Assembly (NCBI RefSeq): GCF_019399895.1
Contig: NC_091871.1
Coordinates: 1,703,001-1,767,000 of the forward strand
Direction: 5' to 3'
DNA from: Cardiocondyla obscurior
Taxonomy: Eukaryota > Arthropoda > Insecta > Hymenoptera > Formicidae
DNA length: 64,000 nucleotides
Shown here: positions 9,681 through 20,430 of the stretch, piece after piece
Numbering within the stretch: position 1 is the stretch's first letter
Layout of the letters: the number at the start of each line of letters is the position of its first letter
Notes under the pieces: model-generated
Told to the model about the DNA's origin: nothing
Database searches by the model: none
Seen by the model: the letters and a program-made list of their open reading frames with translations, nothing else
Program-made: the position numbers and the translations under genes

Positions 9681-11640
9681 AAATTCGATTATGCATTAAC
9701 AACGTAGTGTTTTTATACGCTTTTTACGTGTAGGATGTTTCGTTTATTATGGAAATGGATTAACTATGGAACATATGGACTATTTCGATTTCATCCATCC
9801 AAATAGCAGATTAAGTAAGCAAACAACTGATTAGGAAAGATACGAAAATTCCAATTAAGATGCATACCGTTGACGAAGAATTTATTCGCGTAATAATTTA
9901 CACAGTTCAATTTCGCGGCGCAATAAGCGCGAAATCGCGATATCTCGAAGGCGTCGCGGTGCCTCGGCGAGGAGGAACAACGTACGTGGACTTTTCGGTG
10001 AAACTTTTCGGGACTGCCCTTGCGCAACCATCATCAAAACAAACGTCTCATGTAAGAATGATAAGTCGCGACGTGTATTCTCCGCGTAGCGCGATCTGAT
10101 AACGCGCCTCGAGTAAATTAAAGGCCCCGGGAAGCCACTATCTCGAAAGCAGCGCAAGCGATAAAAATATCATCGCGTACACGACGGACGTATACGAAAT
10201 AACTTATAACTTTGTGTTGGGGCACGAAGCGGACAATGCGAATTTCGCATTGAATGATAGAGCCCGGGCTTTAATGCCCCCCTTCCTTCTCCCTTACGTA
10301 ACGTTATGGAATTATGTACCGTTCGCGTGCTCGCGGATCCGCGAAATAACATTTTCGTATTTCAAATCACGAGACAGACACACACGCGTATATACAGTTT
10401 GCGGAGTATCGACAAACACGAGCTGCTCGCAAGCACTCTACAAACGCAAGGCGGATCAAATGCGTGTTAATTACGTATCGGGCGGAATCGATCGAATGTA
10501 AGTGTTTCATGCTTTATAACAAGTTCCGAGGCTAAACGTTGTGTAAATACCATCAAAGGTGCGTCTCTTGAATGCTGTCTCGAGATCAAAATACGTATTG
10601 AGTTTAGCGAACCAACATTGGGGTTGTATCAAAGTATACTTGCCCAGGTCGCTAAAATGAATCACGGGGGAAAAACAATTTAAGATATTTGTCAAAAATT
10701 ATGAGCGACATTAAGTGAGCTCCGACGTTAAAGTATTTTCGCCCATCTTTTGCACGAGAGATTAAAATTATATTAATGTTATTTTCGCCCGTCTAACCTA
10801 ATCAGGTTTATTAAATATATTAATTGCTCTTTTATCGCATGCACAGTTTCGAATACGATAGCGGAAATACGAAAAACCTGCTCAATCGTACATTTAAAAT
10901 GTTAGAAACTGTAAACAGGATGAATTTTTTAACTTTTACTTGACTTAGTAACCTTCTAATAAAACGCTTGAAAATTCTTCGCCGCGGGTTCTTCAATTTT
11001 TAAGAAGTCGCTTTAGCTATTCTCGTATACAGCCGGCGGTTATGCGCCATTATCGTTTTTCTTTCTGGCAAAATCGCCGACGGCGGTAATGCGCCTTGCG
11101 TTCAATTAAAAAAATTATTAAGCATTGTGCAAAACGCGGAACTCTCTTCGTTCGAAAATTATCTCTTATCGCGAATAAAAAAAAATCTGCTTTCGCGGGT
11201 GATAAAGTCATTTGCGTATTGGAAATGTAAATGTTCTACGTTACAGAGTCGCGGGACTTTCTCCACTCTTTTATCTTTTTTTTTTTAACTTTTTTTTTTT
11301 TTTTTTTTTTTTAACTTTTTTTTATCAAACGTGTAATCTCTCTCACGTTTCTATGTCACTGGCGTGCTTCCGCTTTTCGATTAGCTGACGCGTTCCAATA
11401 AAATGGTCACATGCACAGCGTCTCTTTCATGGAGAGTTTGCGCTATAAAAACAGGAAAACATTTTTATGGGCAATTTCTGCAGGTGGTTCTTTAGTGCGT
11501 CGAATGCTCTTTGTTCGCGAGGAGTGGATGTTATTTCTCGGGGAATGTATCGGGGAGTGCGCGTACGCGTATCTCCCGACACCTTGATACTTTGCGTTTC
11601 CGTTCGCGGTAACTGATCGAAAAATCACCGCGCGATACAG
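9681..11640. other. Unique non-coding DNA
   Basis: No convincing exon. Long T runs lie at 11,277-11,322. Frames of 60-95 codons overlap on both strands and show no codon bias. Confidence 0.4.
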
Positions 11641-12420
11641 TGCGCGTGTAAAGTCACCGGCTGCCTCGAGTCAAGAAAAGGAGAGAGAGAGAAATGCCCC
11701 GCGCGTTTGTACTTTATATCGTTCAAAGGTTAGCATTTCCATTCGTGTCGCCCTTTATCGCATCGTCCAGCTCGGCCGCCTTCCGCTATTTACGCGCGGC
11801 TCTTTCGTTCGGCTCCGCCTTGAGTCGACAAAAGGACAGGTAAGAGCATGGAACAACCGCGCACGGGTTGAGAGAAAGAAGGAGGCGGCTGAGAAAGCCA
11901 AGACTGTGAAGAGGCGGATGCCCCCGTCGCTTAGCTCAGTGGTGCCCTAGCCGATCGTTGACGCGCACCGAAACACGGAAATATTTTTATGGTGCCGAGG
12001 TCTGCGTCGGAACTTTTGTTCCCGCTTCTCTCCTTCGCCGTCATTGCCCCGGTCCCTGTCGATTTCCCTCCACTACGCGCCCGCGTTTTCGACCCTCGCA
12101 CCGAATCCCTCCTCCATCGGTTGCTCCCGGCCGGAGAGTCGCGCCCTACTCTGCCGCTTTTCTCTCTCCCTCCTCCCCTTCGATCTTTTTCTCTTTCCTC
12201 GTTCCTCCACTTCCTCCGTATCTCTCCAACATATGAGCGACGGTGAGACATGAATCGGCGTACGGCGCGGCCGTGTTTTTCGAGCGGATACGAGCCAGAG
12301 AGCGGCTCGGCTGACGGCGTTCGTGATATCTACGATCTGGCCGAGCAGCCAGCGGCAGCCGCTGTCGTCTCTTCCTCCCGACGGTAGGTCGCGAACGTCT
12401 TTCCCGCAGTCACACGCTTA
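11641..12420 (+). other. CpG-rich, pyrimidine-rich block; possible internal promoter or 5' exon region
   Basis: Compared with its AT-rich flanks this block is clearly GC- and CpG-rich, with long CT-rich stretches (12,020-12,230) and a short good-looking reading frame at 12,250. Such blocks inside long introns of insect genes often mark alternative first exons. No TATA or initiator can be defended, so this is inference from composition only. Confidence 0.3.
12250..12387 (+). CDS. Candidate short first coding exon (hypothetical)
   Basis: An ATG at 12,250 with G at -3 opens 45 codons before TAG at 12,385. Recognisable parts of the product are GYEPESGSADGVRDIYDLAE and an Ala-rich stretch; the composition (acidic, Gly/Ser, a DIYDLAE run) is more protein-like than most frames here. 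The last codons overlap a donor-like CGACG|GTAGGT, so splicing at 12,383/12,384 would remove the stop and leave phase 2. The block is CpG-rich. Against this: the left-edge exon ends in phase 0, no partner exon was found, and a 45-codon frame in CpG-rich DNA can arise by chance. The family is not recognised. Confidence 0.22.
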   Translation: MNRRTARPCFSSGYEPESGSADGVRDIYDLAEQPAAAAVVSSSRR

Positions 12421-14178
12421 CAGAATGCGCGGTTTTCGCAATTAAAATATAATAGATGTAAATGGGAAATGGAAGGAAAACGTAAAAAAGGTTAGAAAGG
12501 AGAAAGATGAAATCTTATAATGAAATATGTAACATCGTGGGATGTAGAGTGGTTTTGTCGCCGCGTCGCAGAAAATAACCGTTATAAATAACAATCGTGG
12601 CAATGCGTAATAATCACGCCAGTAACACAGCCGTCATCTGTGCGCTGATTGCACCCGCGACGCAAATAAATATCCATTCCGCTTGCCAAATTCGCGGCAA
12701 GATTGATGGTTAAAATATGAATGATAACGATGTCGCGGAAACGTCATTTGCTTTCGTTTAAGCTCGATCGCAGCGAGATGAATTATTTTAAGCTTTGTTC
12801 GGCGATAAAGTATTTTTAATTGGCGTAGCTGCGGAATACATTCCGTCGTGAATCTCTTGTCCCGCGGCGCGTCACAGCCCGTGCGATGTCTGCGCGGTCA
12901 GATGGAAGCTGCTGTCGCAGGGCTGAAAAATCCCGGTAGCTTCCATCTCCGGCGCCACGCCCTAGTTAGCCTCGGTGGCGAGAGAATACACGCGGGAAGA
13001 TGAATTTTTGAAGGTGGGCGCGCTCGAGCGTATCCAAGCGGAAATGGCTTCCGTCGCGAGAATAGGCCCCTCCGGTACTCGGCAACGTAGTATTACACCC
13101 CGTGTCGAGGCGAAATTTCCGAAGCCGGTGCTTATGTTGGCACGAAATATTGCCGCGCCGACTTCTACGACGATACGAACGCGGGGGCTACGGTGCAAAT
13201 ACCCGTGACGGCGCTCGCGCTCGGGCAGAGGCTTTAGACTTGGAAGTTTGAGTTTTGTACTCGAAGCCGGGATATCGCGAAGTGTCTCCCTTTTACAAAG
13301 TGGAATTCTAACGATACGGATATTCGCATACGTGCGGCGCATACATGCGCTGCATTTCAGTACTCGTTTCAGCCTGCCGTTGTACGTTTTTATTTTTTTT
13401 GTTTACCCCCCGTCTTTTCCCCGCACGTCCCATCGGGAATTTTTATTCCACGCATGTATTATTGGGTTAATACGCGCCACAAAGCTCGCCGCGGAGAGTA
13501 AATTTTTCGGTGTAATATCCATTGTTTCTCTTAGCTTCCGTTTTTCTTCTTCCCCGTTTTATTCGACGTGTTATTTTAGTTTCGGGCGAAAAAAGCATCG
13601 TTAGCGGTACTTTATATTGTGTCTATCAAAGGTTTTTATATCGTTATTAAAGGGAAGAAAAATAATTGGCGAATATCTTTATTTCTCTCTCGTTTTCGCG
13701 ACTCTCTCGCCGGGTATGACATTTACTTTTGCGGCGCACCGCGTTTCCGTTATGTCACGTTTCGTCTTTCGTAAGTAATGTCACACGTCCTTTTCAATTC
13801 ACGATTCCGTGTCGGTAGTCGGTAGTCCCAGTCGTATCGTCGTTTGAGAGCCACCTGCGCTTCGCAGAAATCAACGGTAATATGTTGAGCTCCATTATCC
13901 GGGAGGGGAATATCTGCATTATTGAAGCACCTTAAAATTCCTAGCGGTCTAATATTTCACGTGTAATGCGAGGTGATGTATAATGCACAAGAACGTGCAT
14001 GCGTTCCGGGAATATAAGGAAGAAGCGCTTGCGAACGACGAACGTGTTGTACAATCGGAGGCTAAGTACACGGTGGTCTGTGAACAGCAGATCTTGATTA
14101 GTTACGCTTCTGCCGGTCTCGAAGAGAACAACGGGCGTGCGTGGAAACCGTATGCGTGTCTTCGATGAAATAATTATT
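12421..14178. other. Unique non-coding DNA
   Basis: Frames up to about 126 codons occur on the minus strand near 13,000-13,340 and about 118 on the plus strand at 13,248-13,604. They overlap each other and lack codon bias or a recognisable motif. No RNA gene or repeat identified. Confidence 0.35.
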
Positions 14179-14262
14179 ATATTATCATTTATTATATTTT
14201 TGGGTGGGATACATAAATAAATTTTAATTATTGAAAGGCGTACATGCCTTACAATTAATCTT
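14179..14262 (+). repeat. Family H right end
   Basis: Matches the last part of H copy 2 from TATTATCATTTATTATATTT through GGGTGGGATACATAAATAAA to GCGTACATGCCTTACAATTA. The hairpin part is missing. Confidence 0.85.
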
Positions 14263-14356
14263 GTTACTGTTAGTTCTTCGATCCTTCGATCCATCTGTGA
14301 TTTCTTCTTTAATTGTTTTTTTAATTATTTATAATAATATATCAGGTATTTTTTTT

Positions 14357-15044
14357 TTTAATTTAAAGGTCTTATTTTATTTTTAAATTAAATTAAACTT
14401 GGTTTTGGGTAAAAAATATTTTTTTTGTTATATTAAATAAAAATGGTGTAGAATTATTTAATTTAATTCAATTGAATTTTCTATAAATAATTTAAAACTG
14501 ATTCTTTAATAAATGGTCTCAATTTCTTTTTTTTAATTTTTATATAAATGGTCTCAATTTCTTTCTTTCAATTTAAAGGTCTTATTTTATTTTTAAATTA
14601 AATTAAACTTGGTTTTGGGTAAAAAATATTTTTTTTTGTTAAATTATATAAAAATGGTGTAGAATTATTTAATTTAATTCAATTGAATTTTCTATAAATA
14701 ATTTAAAACTGATTCTTTAATAAATGGTCTCAATTTCTTTTTTTTAATTTTTATATAAATGGTCTCAATTTCTTTCTTTTAATTTAAAGGTCTTATTTTA
14801 TTCTTAAATTAAATTAAACTTGGTTTTGGGTAAAAAATATTTTTTTTGTTAAATTATATAAAAATGGTGTAGAATTATTTAATTTAATTCAATTGAATTT
14901 TCTATAAATAATTTAAAACTGATTCTTTAATAAATGGTCTCAATTTCTTTTTTTTAATTTTTATATAAATGGTCTCAATTTCTTTCTTTCAATTTAAAGG
15001 TTTTATTTTATTTTTAAATTAAATAAAACTTGGTTTTGGGTAAG
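14357..15044 (+). repeat. Family T tandem repeat, about 210-bp period, over three units
   Basis: The marker AAATGGTGTAGAATTATTTA starts at 14,441, 14,652 and 14,862, giving periods of 211 and 210 bp. Each unit also carries ACTTGGTTTTGGGTAAAAAA, CAATTGAATTTTCTATAAAT and the doubled phrase AAATGGTCTCAATTTCTTTC. It is very AT-rich, without open frames. Units of the same sequence occur at 17,490, 24,735 and 27,670, so the tandem array is dispersed rather than a single satellite block. Confidence 0.9.
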
Positions 15045-15045
15045 A

Positions 15046-15067
15046 ACTAACCATGGGACACTCTGTA
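15046..15067. mobile_element. MITE A right-terminal remnant
   Basis: CTAACCATGGGACACTCTGTA matches the right end of the full MITE A copy at 5.4 kb (CTAACCCTGGGACACTCTGTA) with one difference. Only this end remains, squeezed between the T array and repeat J. Confidence 0.7.
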
Positions 15068-15232
15068 TAATCTGTTTAGAATCTGTTTTTCTAAAATCGT
15101 GTCGCATTTACAAGTCTCTCGCTAGAAAGTAGACCGGCTATCGCATATTTAGAAACTTGATTTTATCTATGCGACAATGTTGTTTAAATTTCTAAACCGA
15201 GCCGATCTCGCAAAGATGTTTTATGTTTTAAA
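15066..15232 (+). repeat. Repeat J, copy 2 (inverted relative to copy 1)
   Basis: Reverse complement of 4950-5112 along its length with scattered differences. It starts directly after the MITE A remnant. Confidence 0.8.
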
Positions 15233-17440
15233 ATGGAAAATGTAAAGTGCTAACGACTATTAAACATTTTATGTAATTAAAAATAATTTACTGCGTTATT
15301 CAACCTGACACAAAAATAAATATTGCAAAACCGCATATTGCACACATACGTTAATTTAACAACTAACAAACCCCAACCAAATCGAGAAAAATACGTCCAT
15401 ACGTTATTTTACTTTTTATAAAAATTATGCAACTCTAACGAGTTTAAACAATTTTTTTTAATTCAAAATATATTATAATTTATAATACGCATAAAAAAAA
15501 ATGCAATTTAAATAATAGAGGAAAGTTTCCTTTACGAGCACTCAAGATAATTTCTGATACGAAAGTCTTATTATATCTCCAATCCACTATCAAAATAAAA
15601 ATATTATTTCGCGACCGAAGTCGATTTAACGTCAATCGGGAGTTACTTCAATACTATTGTAATTTAACCACGACAAATCGACTTACGTACAAAACAATAT
15701 TAAATAATTCAAGCAACGGCGACTCAATACTTTTGTCCTTTCTTCCTCTGTCTCGGTTCATTCTTCATGAGCCTTATACCGCCCACCATAAATGTTTTAT
15801 TTTTTTTTTTCTACTGCGAAATAAGGGAGAGCATTTTCGCAATTGCACTCTAAGGTATCCCCAACCAAGGTTAAATTATAGAAGCGCGACGTCCGATCGT
15901 TTCGGCCAGCACGAATTGCCATACATTGCCGTGAAGTGCTGCGTAGTGCGATAATTAAGTGATCGATGGCGTCGTCGCATCGGTTTCGTGCGGCACGAGA
16001 CGCGCGCGCTCTCCTCGTACGATCGCGAAATTCGGTCGAGGTTGCCCGGGTGCGTATTCCGCGCGTTCCGCGGCGGAATCAATTCGACGGAAGAGCACGG
16101 TGTGCAACGCCGTTGCGCGGTATCGCGTAAGAATGCCGTACGTTTGTCCCGCACGGCGACGCGTACGATCCTAAGTCGACGCTTTGTCTCTCGACCTGAA
16201 CGCGAAGCGATATCCGTCGCTGTAATTTTAACGATGCGTTTCAGTGGCGAATGTAGAAGCGCGCTTCCTTTTCCTTTCCTTTTTCCGAAAGGAAAAATTA
16301 ACTCTACAGAAATATTTGCCGGACGAGCTCCCGGCAGCTTTGTGCTCGGGCCTCCGCGAATTCCCCCAAAGACTACACCGAGCCAAGCCTTTATCGCCGT
16401 TAATCTTGCCCGATTAAGGACGCCGACTAAGCGGCGGCCTTCCTGTTGACGTGCGCGCTCGGATCATCCACGTGCAAGGCACGACCGTGAAGGTGTGTTG
16501 CCCCGTCTTGTTTTTATATTTAACGCGCGAGGAAACTACGCGTTTCATAGCTCTTTTCGCGCGTACGCGAAAACGGATCCCCACCGCTTGCGAAATACTA
16601 CTCTTGATTAAACTCTCGTCGAGTCGTATTCGTATTCATGAGCAGCGCCGAACGGGACGGTCAATCCGCTTGCGCTGCGTCCGCATTATTTGCGATTCGT
16701 GCCGATTCGAGCGAAGTGGTTCTTGTTTTTTGGGCGGGGCAGAGGGAACCGGAATCAATGGGTGCGAGTCACCGCGGATCAATCAATTCATGCTAACTCT
16801 CGTGCAAAGTTTCGCCGCGCAAACAATGAACCGCGACAGTCGTTAGTCAGCGAAAGACACGCAAAGTCCGGAGCCGGTTTCTCCGCCATGTTATATTCCA
16901 CGTCGTGATTTTGCCCGTCATATTTCATACTTTTTCGCGTATTAACGCGGAATCCGCGAAACGTCGCTGATTTATCGCTCCCGCCCGCGATCCTCGGGTA
17001 GAAAAAAGTATGACGCTTAGGCGAGAAATCGCGTTTTTATACGGGCGAATAGATCGCTCGTGTGATGCATGATGATTTAAGAACCGCATATTGTAAACAG
17101 GCCGCAGGCCTCGTTAGCGTGATTTATTTCGGCGACGCTGTTTCCCGGAGTAGGATTTCAAAACGCGAAGTATCTCGGTTTCCACTCACGTCCGCGGAAC
17201 GGCGGATGGGTTTTCTTCGATGAATTAATAAAAATTCTGTCGCGACGTCTCGTTAAAACCGATAAAAGCCACTGGCGTTCGACCGCAAATTCACTATTTA
17301 TCCCTTCCGTTACACGAGCTACTTATGTAAACGACTAGTATGCGTTTTGTGACCGATGCCACCGTGAAACGATAAAGATAATACGCGACTCGTTCATTTA
17401 TTACGAGTCGCTCGGTTTACGTGGAACGATCCCACGTCAC
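15233..17440. other. Unique non-coding DNA, CpG-rich at 15,950-16,900
   Basis: Two long plus-strand frames lie in the CpG-rich part (15,988-16,449 and 16,451-16,846). Other frames there are also open, codon use is unbiased, and no motif or splice pattern supports them. Treated as non-coding. Confidence 0.35.
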
Positions 17441-17489
17441 GTAACAAGATTAATTGTAAGGCTTGTACGCCTTTCAATAATAAAAATAA
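17441..17489 (-). repeat. Family H right end, inverted
   Basis: The reverse complement reads TTGAAAGGCGTACAAGCCTT then ACAATTAATCTTGTTAC, the same terminus as at 6.6 and 14.2 kb. It is joined directly to a T unit on its right. Confidence 0.8.
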
Positions 17490-17612
17490 TAATGGTCTCA
17501 ATTTCTTTTTTTTAATTTTTATATAAATGGTCTCAATTTCTTTATTTCAATTTAAAGGTTTTATTTTATTTTTAAATTAAATAAAACTTGGTTTTGGGTA
17601 AGAAATATTTGT
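17490..17612 (+). repeat. Family T partial unit
   Basis: Contains AATGGTCTCAATTTCTTT twice, then the ACTTGGTTTTGGGTAAGAAA segment. It is about half a unit, in the same orientation as the 14.4-kb array. Confidence 0.85.
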
Positions 17613-18650
17613 TTGTCATAAAAAAAAAAAAATACTTTGCGATAATAAAGCAATTAGATTAATATGCTTTAATATAACTTATTATTTATTATTAAATAAT
17701 TATTGCAGTTAACAAGTAGTGTAATATTATTTCAATTTTATCGAAATTTGCACTCCGTGTTTTAGGTTGCTTTTCAGCGCGAATATTATTTACTTCTAGC
17801 AAAATTTGCTCTCGCTCAAACATTATTCACCTCACAATTACAGGATAAGCTTTTCACGCATGAGCGGGAGAGAAAGAGGACGGGAGGAAATTGTATTTGC
17901 ACATGGTATAAATCTATATAATGATGACAGTAAACATATTTGCAATATTTCGACGCGATATCTAATTTTCATTTCGCAAATGCTATCAATTACGTTCAAT
18001 CAGGTTTGATTGTGCTAAACAATTAAAGCTTAACAACGTCCCTAGACTGATACGCATGCGGGTTTCCTCTGGGCTTTTCGTAAAATCTTTATTTATTGTT
18101 AAAAAAAAAATTAGATACAGGTTGACCATCGGAGATAGAAAAAATTCCGGTTAATTTTATATAATGCGATAGAATATATTTTGCACTTTCGAATATGTTG
18201 TAGCACTTAGAAGAATTCTTTCCATTATTTTTTTTACATCTTTTATCATTTTATATTTCACTTTCGTCTACATAAATTGAACTATCAATTTTTCATGAAT
18301 CAATAATCGATATTTGAACGCAACTCGTCCACCATGAATTTAATAACGCGGAGGGAAAAACCTTTTATCGCAAGATAAACGTACTTTTTTTTATATTATT
18401 CACAAGTACTTGCTAATAGAATTCGAAATACGATGAGACGGTAAAATTTTACATAAATCGATCTTAAATAATATTAGTTTGCCTTGAATAAATTAATTCT
18501 CGGGCGTAATCCGTTTAGCCTGCTCAATAATTGCAGTGGGAAAAGCCTATCGTAAGAAGCACTTCTATTTAAATTTACAAATAGCTGGCTAATAGGGTTT
18601 TGCGAAACAACATGGTGGTGAAATTTAAAATTTAGAAGGCGAATGTGAAA
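17613..18650. other. AT-rich unique DNA
   Basis: No gene, repeat or structured site recognised. Confidence 0.35.
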
Positions 18651-19101
18651 TACAGGGTGTCCCAGGGTTGGTGTGACAACGCTCGTGGGGTGTTAGATCT
18701 CGATAAATTAAACATAAAAGTCCTATATTATTTTACGTTTTTTTAAATTAGAGTCGAGATATAAATTTAAAAAAATTTATAAAGTACAGCGTATGAGTTT
18801 CACGCTCTAAAAGAAAATAGCACAGTCTATTCAATCACGCATGAGCCAAAAATTGTTTCTATAGCGGCAAAACAGCCGGCTCGGTACATTTAAAATCAAG
18901 CGTTGGCCCATACGTGTTAGAGTAGGCTGTGCTATTTTCTACTAGAGCGTGGAACTTATTCGCTGTATTTTATTAATTTTTAAAAATTCATATCTCGATT
19001 ATAATTTGAAAAAACCTAAAATGATATAGAACTTTTACGTTCAATTTGTCGAGATCTATCACCCCACGAGCGTTGTTGCGCTAACCCTGGAACACCCTGT
19101 A
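18651..19101. mobile_element. MITE family A, full-length copy 2
   Basis: Starts TACAGGGTGTCCCAGGGTTG and ends in the inverted counterpart CTAACCCTGGAACACCCTGTA. The internal foldback is the same as in copy 1 (CACGCTCTAAAAGAAAATAG, GAGTAGGCTGTGCTATTTTC, TAGAGCGTGGAAC). It differs from copy 1 by scattered substitutions and the GAGTG/GGGTG change in the terminal repeat. No coding capacity. Confidence 0.9.
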
Positions 19102-20265
19102 TATACAAGATTCTTTACAAGTAATACCTTGCGTTTTAAAACTGTGTACAGAACTCGAAGTTTTATTGCTCGCGCTTTTAGGGGCTGCCTTGCGAGAAAC
19201 CCCGCGCATTTTCAGGCATTTATACCTCGAAAATTATTAAAGACATTTCTTCATCGTCTTCGCGGATTTATATGAATCTTCGAGAGCTTAGGGTGTCGAG
19301 AACCCACCTGTCCGTCGTGTTTAATGAGCCTCGTAACTTTGTTACACGAATTCCATGTTATCGACTTAAAACAGGAACTTTGTTTCGCGCAAAGTACAGG
19401 GATTACGGGTGAAAGGCGGAAAAAAAAAGAAAAAGAAAAAAAAGAACGAGGGGAAGGAACTGAAAAGTTGACGGCACATAATTTGATCCTTGGACGCCCC
19501 GGACGAGCGTCGTAATGACCACCTCTGGAGCACGCGCGTGCAGAACTTTGCGTATACCGGGTAAGAAAGTATGGATTAGCGGGATAGCGACGTCTTACCT
19601 GTTTTGTCTCCGCGTTCGTCCGCCGCGTTTACGCTTGGCCACTGTAATCTTTCAATTATTCCCTAATTTCGAGCGATCCCGGGAGCTCTTTCCGAAACAG
19701 GCGGTAAATTAACGTGTTTAACGGCGCGGACGCGTAAACATCCGCCAGCGCGATTGGGAAGCGGCGCCGTTTCTATTATTTGCGGAAAAAAATGTATTGT
19801 TTACCGCGGAATCCCTTCAATCGAAAAATACCGCGGGGTATGTACACTCGAAGTGAAGCCGACCAGTCTCTCGTTGCGAGGGAAAGTCTTTTTTTTTTCT
19901 CTCCGGAATCTCATGCAAATTGGATATCTGGCGCGATGCTGCAGCAAATGGCTAAAGTATACACCTCTGCGTCAAAGATTTTATGTAAAAAATCTTAATT
20001 TGTAACAGTTAATAAGTAAGCAGACTGGGATTACTTTGTTTTTTTTAGTCTCGGCTGAAATTCAAATTATAAAAGAGTATCACAGAAGCCATATAATTCT
20101 TAAAGAAATTGTTAGCAATTTGTACAGCTTCGATGTGCGTTAATTTAGAGTTTCGGATTGCTTAATTTTGCATTATACGAAATTGTTTCACGGGAATTTG
20201 CGTCGTCGCATTGTGTCAACGCGTTGCGTCATGTGCACACAGAAATATCTCGCTGACAAGACGGA
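19102..20265. other. Unique non-coding DNA
   Basis: Short overlapping frames only. A purine-rich AAAAAGAAAAAG stretch lies at 19,419-19,445. Confidence 0.35.
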
Positions 20266-20430
20266 GTTTGCGTTCGTGACTAATGGGCGAGGGAGCATTA
20301 GCAGCTCAACGTAAACGAGAACGAAGAAATTCGTTTCGATTCGACGTTGTGTAAATCGATTTAACGGTTTCGTGCTCCGAGGCTCGGGATTTTAGCGATA
20401 TGCGTCGCAAATAAATATGTATACATATAC
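20266..20430 (+). repeat. Repeat D, copy 1 (no MITE attached)
   Basis: Matches the reverse complement of 22613-22773 and 24271-24434. Shared landmarks are TTCGTGACTAATGGGCGAGG, GCATTAGCAGCTCAACGTAA, AAATCGATTTAACGGTTTCG and TTTTAGCGATATGCGTCGCA. The boundary is at GTTTGCG, and no MITE A sequence lies next to it. Confidence 0.85.

Noticed and set aside
14357..15044. CRISPR-like array
   Set aside because: The repeat is a continuous 210-bp tandem without unique spacers, in eukaryotic DNA.
15988..16846. Two consecutive long plus-strand frames (153 and 131 codons)
   Set aside because: They lie in CpG-rich, stop-poor DNA where other frames are open too; no codon bias, motif or splicing pattern.
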